Shown here piece after piece: positions 1 through 4,642 of a stretch of DNA of 8,515 nucleotides. The stretch is from Solibacillus sp045640265 (GTDB lineage Bacteria > Bacillota > Bacilli > Bacillales_A > Planococcaceae). The stretch's first letter is position 1; each line of letters opens with the position of its first letter. Position numbers and translations under genes: made by a program. The notes under the pieces are model-generated. The model was given only the letters and a program-made list of their open reading frames with translations, did no database searches and had not been told where the DNA came from. Where the stretch lies: NCBI GenBank assembly GCA_045640265.1, contig JAZUES010000136.1:1-8515 (forward strand), given 5' to 3'.

Positions 1-18
1 TTCCGAACAAGCCTTTTA

Positions 19-123
19 TTATTGTCTACTGCTATTTTTATCTTTCGGTGCTACATAAAATGCAAGTAGTAATGAGAGTACCAATACTAAAAATGGTGCA
101 AAGAAAACTAGAAACGTAATCAT
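19..123 (-). CDS. cydS: Cytochrome bd oxidase small subunit CydS (34 aa)
   Basis: This is a very small third subunit of the cytochrome bd menaquinol oxidase. It is a single transmembrane helix that packs against CydA in the membrane. The ORF begins ATG at 123 and reads MITFLVFFAPFLVLVLSLLL, then a short tail AFYVAPKDKNSSRQ ending in TAA. Residues 2-24 form one hydrophobic helix, followed by a polar, mostly basic tail. From memory, Geobacillus thermodenitrificans CydS shares the pattern M-TFL---AP--V--LS---AF-V--KD at nearly the same length (33 aa). A strong SD (GGAGGA, 131-136) lies 7 bases before the ATG and overlaps the cydB stop codon, so translation is probably coupled to cydB. Identity rests on length, sequence pattern and position directly after cydAB. 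It is short enough for automatic annotation to miss. Confidence 0.88.
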   Translation of the reverse strand: MITFLVFFAPFLVLVLSLLLAFYVAPKDKNSSRQ

Positions 124-135
124 TCAATCATCCTC

Positions 136-1161
136 CTAAGCATGGTCATCATGTGCACCACGTACATAATCTTTGTTGAATACAAAAAGCTTAAATAATA
201 AATACAGTGACGGGATGAGCAGTGACGCGCCCAGTACAAAAGCAATAATTAACGCAATTGCCATCTCATTATTTGTAAAGCTGTCGTTAATGGATAAATA
301 AGGATACAGTAAATAAGGATAATGCGAGATACCGTATGCAAAAAAGGCAAAGGCAAACTGTGTAAATAACAATACGACCATCACCCCATATTGTTTCTTC
401 GCCCATAATAGCCATGTCGTAATTAAAAATAATACTGCCGAGATGGCAAACAGCCACCACACATCAATAACTTTTTCAAAGCGAGATGGATTGTGTCCAC
501 GGAATTCAAACAATATCCCTCCTGCTGCTATTGCAAGTGGTATCGTCCAAATAAGCGCATATTTCCGCATTAAATTGGCTGCATTTTCATCATTTGCTTT
601 GCGTGCATACCATGTTAAAAATACTGCAGAAATATACAGAACCGCAGCGATACTTAATACCACTATGCTCCAAGTAAGTGGGCTAACAAATAAAGCTTTG
701 TAATTTAATTTTGGTACATTTCCAACAAGCTCAACAAAGCCGCCCTCTGAAATTGTCAGTACAACCGATAGTGAAGCAGGAATAAATAACCCCGCAATCC
801 CGTAAGCCGTTGCATAGCCTTTATGCCCTGATACACCATAGGATTCAAATGCATAATACGCACCACGAATTGATAATAAAATAAGTGAAATACTAACTGG
901 CACGAGTAAAATAGTGCCGTAATAGTATGCAGTTTGCGGGAAAAAACCGACAATCCCTACAAAGAAAAATACGAGAAATACATTCGTTACTTCCCAAACA
1001 GGGGATAAATAGCGTTTGATGACATTACTTAACACGTCAGATCGATTGGTTAAAACGCTATATGCATTATAAAATCCAGCTCCAAAATCAATTGAGGCGA
1101 TAATCACATAACCAAATAGAAAAGACCATAGTACACAAATACCAATCAATTGTAATGTCAT
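136..1161 (-). CDS. cydB: Cytochrome bd menaquinol oxidase subunit II
   Basis: Subunit II of the cytochrome bd terminal oxidase is an integral membrane protein that pairs with heme-bearing CydA to oxidise menaquinol and reduce O2 to water. The 341-aa product has about eight to nine hydrophobic segments (roughly 3-24, 57-76, 80-99, 116-137, 160-184, 202-218, 232-252, 258-279, 298-328). Family features visible are D25 in the first helix (SIDFGAGF) and a PVWE motif (54-57), which corresponds to the PVWD of the E. coli type. Length agrees with the Geobacillus/CIO-type CydB (about 340 aa) rather than the longer E. coli form. The start ATG overlaps the cydA stop (ATGA, 4 bases). The SD AAGGGGG (1172-1178) sits 10 bases upstream, inside the end of cydA, so the two genes are translationally linked. 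The C-terminus is His/Asp rich (GAHDDHA). Confidence 0.93.
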   Translation of the reverse strand: MTLQLIGICVLWSFLFGYVIIASIDFGAGFYNAYSVLTNRSDVLSNVIKRYLSPVWEVTNVFLVFFFVGIVGFFPQTAYYYGTILLVPVSISLILLSIRGAYYAFESYGVSGHKGYATAYGIAGLFIPASLSVVLTISEGGFVELVGNVPKLNYKALFVSPLTWSIVVLSIAAVLYISAVFLTWYARKANDENAANLMRKYALIWTIPLAIAAGGILFEFRGHNPSRFEKVIDVWWLFAISAVLFLITTWLLWAKKQYGVMVVLLFTQFAFAFFAYGISHYPYLLYPYLSINDSFTNNEMAIALIIAFVLGASLLIPSLYLLFKLFVFNKDYVRGAHDDHA

Positions 1162-2501
1162 ACTACGTCATCCCCCTTCACGTTTCTTGCTGCAAGCTCT
1201 TTGACTATTGGATTGTTTTTGAACATACGATGCAGTGTGACAATACTGCCAATCGCTAAAATTAAGTAGAGAATTGAAAATAAAATGAGCATAACGTCCA
1301 CATAGCCACTCGTAGTTGCCCCCTGCTCAGTACGCATAATACCGCGCAACACCCATGGCTGACGTCCAACTTCTGCTAACCACCAACCTGTTTCAATTGC
1401 TACTATGGATAAAGGTCCACCTGCTACCATACTTATGCGGAACCATTTTGAACGGACAAATGACCATCTTTTCCATATTGCGATTAAATAAAGTAGTGAA
1501 ACGGCAAACATAAACATCCCAATGATGACCATTATGTTGAATAGGTAATGAATACTTAACGGCGGATGCTCATCAATTGGAAATTGATCAAGTCCGATCA
1601 CTTCTGCTTTTGGATTACTATACGCTAATATACTAAGGGCATATGGAACTTTCAGTGCATACTTTACTTCTCCGTCCTTTAATACACCAAATAACACAAG
1701 CGATGCTTCCTCAGTCGTTTCAAAATGCCACTCCGCAGCAGCTAGCTTTTCTGGTTGATACTCTGCTAAATACTTCCCTGAAAAATCCCCTATAAGTATC
1801 GTAGCGGCCGTAAAAATAAAGCCGATTTTCATTAGTAAATAAAGCGCTTTTTTGTGATAAATATGATTGGACCCCCGTAGCAAACGATACGCCGCAATCG
1901 AAGCTAATATAAACGCACATGTCATATAGGCTGTTACTAAAACATGCGCTACTTTTGTCGGCATTGCAGGATTAAACATTGCGACTAGTGGCTGTATATT
2001 GATAATTTGACCATCTATAATGTCAAAACCCTGTGGTGCATTCATAAAAGCATTTACGATGGTAATAAATACAGCAGACATTGAAGCTCCTATCGCTACT
2101 GGTATTAACAACAACATATGCTTTTTCTGATTTTCAAAGCGATCCCACGTATATAAATAAATACCTAAAAAAATGGCTTCAAAGAAAAATGCAAAAGTTT
2201 CCATAAAAAGTGGAAGGGCGATTAACCGTCCAGCTGTTTGCATAAAGTTTGGCCATAATAAGGATAGTTGTAATCCTATAATTGTTCCTGTAACAACCCC
2301 AACAGCTACCGTTATGACAAATCCTCTTGCCCAACGCCTAGCCATTAAAATATAATGTTCATCGTTATTTCGAATTCCAATCCATTGGGCAATCATGATC
2401 ATAATTGGAACGCCAACACCAATTGTTGCATAAACAATATGAAATGATAGCGTGACTTCCATTAAAACTCGACTCCAATATACAGCAGATTCATTAATCA
2501 C
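1158..2501 (-). CDS. cydA: Cytochrome bd menaquinol oxidase subunit I (short Q-loop type)
   Basis: The heme-carrying subunit I of cytochrome bd oxidises menaquinol and reduces O2 at a b595/d heme pair. I choose GTG at 2501 (447 aa). With this start the known residues fall on family numbering: H21 (high-spin heme ligand), E101 and E108 (proton path), H186 (b558 ligand), K252 and E257 (quinol site), M324 (b558 ligand, M325 in Geobacillus), and E377 in AEVGRQPW. An ATG nine codons upstream (2528) keeps the frame open but has no SD and lies at the predicted transcript start. A G-run (2510-2515) precedes the GTG by 8 bases. The quinol loop lacks the C-terminal insertion of E. coli CydA, so this is the short-loop (CIO/Geobacillus) class. 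It is the first gene of cydA-cydB-cydS. An out-of-frame ATG at 2494 carries an even better SD (see findings), so the exact start is less certain than the identity. Confidence 0.92.
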   Translation of the reverse strand: MINESAVYWSRVLMEVTLSFHIVYATIGVGVPIMIMIAQWIGIRNNDEHYILMARRWARGFVITVAVGVVTGTIIGLQLSLLWPNFMQTAGRLIALPLFMETFAFFFEAIFLGIYLYTWDRFENQKKHMLLLIPVAIGASMSAVFITIVNAFMNAPQGFDIIDGQIINIQPLVAMFNPAMPTKVAHVLVTAYMTCAFILASIAAYRLLRGSNHIYHKKALYLLMKIGFIFTAATILIGDFSGKYLAEYQPEKLAAAEWHFETTEEASLVLFGVLKDGEVKYALKVPYALSILAYSNPKAEVIGLDQFPIDEHPPLSIHYLFNIMVIIGMFMFAVSLLYLIAIWKRWSFVRSKWFRISMVAGGPLSIVAIETGWWLAEVGRQPWVLRGIMRTEQGATTSGYVDVMLILFSILYLILAIGSIVTLHRMFKNNPIVKELAARNVKGDDVV

Positions 2502-2515
2502 TTCCTGGTCCCCCC
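2502..2515 (-). promoter_or_regulatory. SD region deciding the cydA start
   Basis: On the minus strand a run of six G (2510-2515) is followed by ACCAGGAA and then GTG (2501). The G-run is 8 bases from the GTG and can pair with the CCUCC anti-SD using G-U pairs. The overlapping string AGGAAGTGAT (2497-2506) matches the anti-SD complement AGGAGGTGAT at 9 of 10 positions, but it is spaced for an ATG at 2494 that is out of the cydA frame. Confidence 0.5.
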
Positions 2516-2523
2516 GTACGTTT

Positions 2524-2535
2524 ATCATTAATGAT
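2524..2535. repeat. 12-bp perfect palindrome at the cydA promoter
   Basis: ATCATTAATGAT is a perfect 12-bp inverted repeat lying just downstream of the candidate cydA -10 box, at about the expected transcription start. That is a typical operator position. It does not match the Rex (TTGTGA-type) consensus. It contains the upstream ATG that I reject as the cydA start. Function is inference. Confidence 0.35.
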
Positions 2536-2536
2536 T

Positions 2537-2563
2537 ACTATACCCATCTATTGATAATTCGAA
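2537..2563 (-). promoter_or_regulatory. Candidate cydABS promoter
   Basis: On the minus strand TATAGT (2537-2542, 5 of 6 to the sigma-A -10) lies downstream of a poor -35 (TTCGAA, 2558-2563, spacer 15). Transcription would start near 2530, giving a leader of about 29 bases to the GTG start. A promoter is expected here because the dgkB terminator lies just upstream. The weak -35 suggests an activator or another arrangement. Confidence 0.3.
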
Positions 2564-2582
2564 CGCTCTTCTTTTTAAAAGC

Positions 2583-2616
2583 AAAAAAAAAAGCTTGTAA
2601 GGATTCCCTACAAGCT
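2583..2616 (-). terminator. Rho-independent terminator of dgkB
   Basis: On the minus strand AGCTTGTA (2609-2616) pairs with TACAAGCT (2592-2599). Inner GGG/CCT pairs (one G-U) extend the stem to about 11 bp around an AAT loop. A run of ten T follows (2583-2592). It begins 10 bases after the dgkB stop codon and separates dgkB from the cyd operon. Confidence 0.9.
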
Positions 2617-2625
2617 CTTCAAAGT

Positions 2626-3552
2626 TCACTTTTCTTTTCCCATCGTATTCAGTTCACCCAGTTCTGCTACTGGTGCAAAAACTTCAATATGGCGTTTTAA
2701 GTTTTGGAATGTCGCTGGAACATCGCCACCGTATTCACCATCTAAATTCAAATGAACCTCTTCTTCTGAAGTGACAACAACACGGCTTGCTTTACGGTAA
2801 ACTACACGTTCATCATTTAAATGTTCACCGCGTAGTGCAAGTGAAGCAATTCGAATAAAATCAGCAATATTACATTCTTTTAAAACCATTACTGTAAATT
2901 GACCGTCATTAATTGATGCATCCGGTGCAATTTTTTCAAAACCACCTACCGAGTTGGTTAATCCGCAGAAAAACATCATGGCATTGTCATCGAAAATTTC
3001 TCCATCCATTTCAATTTTCATGTGTGTTGCTTTAATAGAAGGAATCATTTCGATTGCTTTTAAATAATAGGCCAACTGACCAAGCATTGTTTTCATCTTG
3101 CTTGGTACTTCATACGTTAATTCCGTAATTCGTCCACCTGCTGCTATATTAATAAAATAGCGTTCATCATTTACTAGCCCAACATCGACTGGAATCGATT
3201 CTCCTGCCAAAATAATTTCAAGTGCTTCTTCTACCTTACGAGGAATGTGTATCGCGCGTGCAAAGTCATTTGTCGTGCCCATCGGAATAAGCCCTAACTT
3301 CGGTCTGTTTTCACATTGGCCAATACCCGCAACAACTTCATTTAACGTACCATCTCCACCAACTGCAATCACAATATCAAACTCACGACGTACTGCATCG
3401 ATTGCTGCCTTTGTTGCATCGCCTTCACCAGTTGTTGCATGGCATGATGCTTCATAGCCTGCTATTTCTAATTTTTCTAGTACTTCTGGTAATTGCTTTT
3501 TAAAAGCCTCTCGACCAGATGTAGGATTGTATATTATTCTCGCTCTTTTCAT
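2626..3552 (-). CDS. dgkB: Diacylglycerol kinase DgkB
   Basis: This soluble lipid kinase phosphorylates diacylglycerol with ATP to phosphatidic acid. It recycles the diacylglycerol released during lipoteichoic acid synthesis, acting at the inner face of the membrane. The 308-aa product (counted from ATG 3552) starts MKRARIIYNPTSGRE, as remembered for B. subtilis DgkB (YerQ). It has the nucleotide motif GGDGT (65-69), GTTNDFAR (92-99), SKMKTMLGQLAYYLK (151-165) and the C-terminal LDGEYGG (270-276). D271 there is the expected general base and E273 a metal-network residue, by analogy with S. aureus DgkB. ATG 3552 is preferred over ATG 3558 because GGAAG lies 8 bases before it and it matches the family N-terminus; the upstream ATG sits too close to the SD. 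The gene has its own promoter and terminator and appears monocistronic. Confidence 0.93.
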   Translation of the reverse strand: MKRARIIYNPTSGREAFKKQLPEVLEKLEIAGYEASCHATTGEGDATKAAIDAVRREFDIVIAVGGDGTLNEVVAGIGQCENRPKLGLIPMGTTNDFARAIHIPRKVEEALEIILAGESIPVDVGLVNDERYFINIAAGGRITELTYEVPSKMKTMLGQLAYYLKAIEMIPSIKATHMKIEMDGEIFDDNAMMFFCGLTNSVGGFEKIAPDASINDGQFTVMVLKECNIADFIRIASLALRGEHLNDERVVYRKASRVVVTSEEEVHLNLDGEYGGDVPATFQNLKRHIEVFAPVAELGELNTMGKEK

Positions 3553-3594
3553 TCGCATCTCTTCCTGCTATTTTAAATTTTTTACTCTGTTAAA

Positions 3595-3624
3595 AGTATA
3601 CTGTTGAATGTTTTTGAAATGCAA
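3595..3624 (-). promoter_or_regulatory. Candidate sigma-A promoter of dgkB
   Basis: On the minus strand TTGCAT (3619-3624) and TATACT (3595-3600) are separated by 18 bases, about 43 bases before the dgkB start. The -10 matches 5 of 6 and the -35 only 3 of 6. The upstream gene ends in a terminator, so a separate promoter is expected here. Confidence 0.4.
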
Positions 3625-3667
3625 CTTTATACTATCTAACCCAATTAATATTAAATACGTATATTTT

Positions 3668-3702
3668 AAAAAAAAGTTCCTACTATATTATATAGTAAGA
3701 AC
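3668..3702 (-). terminator. Rho-independent terminator of the thioredoxin-like gene
   Basis: On the minus strand a 12-bp stem, GTTCTTACTATA (3691-3702) with TATAGTAGGAAC (3676-3687), has one T-G pair and a 3-base loop. Eight T follow (3668-3675). It starts 27 bases after the stop codon. The stem is AT-rich but long, and the T-tract is present only on the minus-strand side. Confidence 0.85.
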
Positions 3703-3729
3703 CTTAAGTAGTGCCTATTAGATTTTTAA

Positions 3730-4287
3730 TTAAATAACTTTAGAAACGTTCTTTTTAAAGTCTTCATATACATAATTCCATAGCTTTGGATCTTCTGCAT
3801 ATTGTTTACGCATATTTTCATAAACTTCCGCTTGCGCTTGCTCAAATGTTGGATCATCTTTTGCAGGTAATCCAGCACGTAAATCCATGACAAGCTGTTG
3901 TAATTGAGGTGCTCGTGGCCCCCAAGTTGTAATGACCTCACCCGATTCGTTTAATATTAAATACATTGGGATAGCACGGCCACCATTTGTTAAATAACGA
4001 TCGATTAAATCTGTATCTGCATCGCGTAATGCTGTACGTACTTCCACATTGGCCGCTTCTGCAATTTTACGGATGATTGGATTATTTACCATTGCATCTC
4101 CACACCAGTCTTCAGTGATAGCTAAAATATGCACATTGGCATTTTTTAATTTTTCTATGAACGCATCGTCTTGTGGTACATTAAAACCTTCGTATACTGC
4201 AAAGCTTTGTTCCTGCAGTTGAGACATACCTTCCATATAATCCTTCATTAAAATACTCTCTTCAAAATAATGTTGTTCTGTTTTCAA
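3730..4287 (-). CDS. Thioredoxin-family protein with a single cysteine (Thioredoxin_9-like)
   Basis: This is a cytoplasmic thioredoxin-fold protein whose physiological partner I do not know. I take TTG 4287 as the start (185 aa, KTEQHYFEES after the initiator) because GAAAGGTGG (4296-4304) lies exactly 8 bases upstream. The GTG at 4299 lies inside that SD, and ATG at codon 14 would drop a plausible N-terminus. There is no signal peptide. The core runs from about 50 to 137: a strand HILAIT, the active-site-like motif EDWCGDA with C62, then GGRAIPMYLILNESGEV with the likely cis-Pro at P107. C62 is the only cysteine in the protein, so a normal CXXC dithiol cycle is impossible. The C-terminal 40 residues are charged and helical (EQAQAEVYENMRKQYAED). 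It has its own terminator and a sigma-B-like promoter. The family name is from memory; a dedicated redox role is inference. Confidence 0.8.
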   Translation of the reverse strand: MKTEQHYFEESILMKDYMEGMSQLQEQSFAVYEGFNVPQDDAFIEKLKNANVHILAITEDWCGDAMVNNPIIRKIAEAANVEVRTALRDADTDLIDRYLTNGGRAIPMYLILNESGEVITTWGPRAPQLQQLVMDLRAGLPAKDDPTFEQAQAEVYENMRKQYAEDPKLWNYVYEDFKKNVSKVI

Positions 4288-4295
4288 TAGAATAA

Positions 4296-4304
4296 CCACC
4301 TTTC
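4296..4304 (-). promoter_or_regulatory. SD deciding the TTG start of the thioredoxin-like gene
   Basis: GAAAGGTGG on the minus strand matches AAAGGAGG except for one base. It lies 8 bases before TTG 4287, the ideal spacing. It overlaps the alternative GTG (4297-4299), which therefore cannot be the start served by this site. Confidence 0.7.
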
Positions 4305-4331
4305 ATTTTCCTCTATTTCTATTTTGCATGT

Positions 4332-4356
4332 ATTCCCCAAAAAATGAAAGTTAAAT
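4332..4356 (-). promoter_or_regulatory. Sigma-B-like promoter of the thioredoxin-like gene
   Basis: On the minus strand ATTTAA (4351-4356) and GGGAAT (4332-4337) are separated by 13 bases. The general-stress sigma-B consensus is GTTTAA, 12-15 bases, GGGWAW. The -35 matches 5 of 6 and the -10 matches fully. Transcription would start near 4324-4326, about 38 bases before the TTG start and just upstream of its SD. No good sigma-A pair is present at this place: a TTGACA at 4358-4363 has no -10 at the right distance. Whether the organism has sigma-B is not shown by this window. Confidence 0.5.
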
Positions 4357-4541
4357 GTGTCAAAATTGTTAACACGTTAATATATTCTGAATTTTCAAAA
4401 CGAAGAGTGTTAGCGAGAAATATTTGACTTCAAATAAAGAAAACCTACATATTTACTATTTTAAAAAGAATATTACAAATTCATTAGTAATTTTAGAAAG
4501 TTCATAATCGTTATATTTGTTAGGTTTTTTTGCTTTTTTTG

Positions 4542-4556
4542 AATATAGTCTATATT
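4542..4556. repeat. Perfect 7-1-7 dyad upstream of oppA
   Basis: AATATAGTCTATATT is a perfect inverted repeat of 7 bp arms around one central base. It covers the place where the -35 of the extended -10 promoter at 4571-4579 would be. This is a plausible operator; the regulator is not known. Confidence 0.4.
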
Positions 4557-4570
4557 TCTCAATAATATTC

Positions 4571-4579
4571 TGATATATT
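4571..4579 (+). promoter_or_regulatory. Candidate extended -10 promoter of the opp operon
   Basis: TGATATATT fits TGnTATAAT with one mismatch. The -35 position (TATATT, 4551-4556) is poor, as is allowed for extended -10 promoters. T-rich tracts upstream (4524-4540) could act as an UP element. The start would be near 4586, giving a leader of about 57 bases to oppA. Confidence 0.4.
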
Positions 4580-4596
4580 AGATTAACGCATCAAAT

Positions 4597-4611
4597 TATT
4601 ATCAGAAAATT
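4597..4611 (+). promoter_or_regulatory. CodY-like box before oppA
   Basis: TATTATCAGAAAATT matches the CodY consensus AATTTTCWGAAAATT at 13 of 15 positions (mismatches at 1 and 5). It lies about 11-25 bases downstream of the candidate start near 4586 and 32 bases before the ATG, where CodY binding would block transcription. CodY represses peptide transport genes in several Bacilli when GTP and branched-chain amino acids are plentiful. Two weaker 11-of-15 matches occur near 4382-4397 and 4562-4576. Confidence 0.45.
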
Positions 4612-4642
4612 TAATCTAAATGATTCTTTAGGGGGTTTATTA

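Larger units (their letters stand above)
4288..4642. other. Divergent intergenic region between the thioredoxin-like gene and oppA
   Basis: No gene is seen in these 355 bases. The left end holds the SD and sigma-B-like promoter of the leftward gene, and a TTAAC-AC-GTTAA dyad at 4369-4380. A possible weak plus-strand promoter is TTGACT (4424-4429) with CATATT (4448-4453, spacer 18). The right third holds T-tracts (4524-4531 region and 4534-4540), a perfect dyad, an extended -10 and a CodY-like box before the oppA SD. The whole stretch is very AT-rich, so short matches must be read with care. Confidence 0.7.

Noticed and set aside
1..18. A possible cyd-operon terminator at the left edge (TTCCGAACAAGCCTTTTATT on the plus strand looks like one arm of a hairpin with a T-tail).
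   Set aside because: The matching arm would be outside the window, so no stem can be shown.
443..703. Plus-strand open frame of 86 codons inside cydB.
   Set aside because: It is antisense to a well-supported membrane protein gene, lacks a recognisable product, and its composition follows from the cydB codons.
2452..2700. Plus-strand open frame of 82 codons crossing the cydA start, the dgkB terminator and the dgkB end.
   Set aside because: It runs through a terminator and two real genes in antisense and resembles no protein family that I know.
4262..4306. A short upstream ORF (MKGGYSIENRTTLF) overlapping the start of the thioredoxin-like gene out of frame.
   Set aside because: Its GAGG is only 3 bases from the ATG, which is poor spacing, while the SD at 4296-4304 clearly serves TTG 4287.
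4358..4363. TTGACA on the minus strand as a sigma-A -35 for the thioredoxin-like gene.
   Set aside because: The bases 16-18 downstream are TTGGGG/TGGGGA, which cannot be a sigma-A -10.
4440..4528. AAAACCTA (4440-4447) and TAGGTTTT (4521-4528) with a following T-tract, suggesting a leader terminator or riboswitch before oppA.
   Set aside because: The stem is 8 bp of mostly A-T over a 73-base loop with no conserved riboswitch core that I recognise, and its left arm overlaps a possible promoter. Chance is the better explanation.
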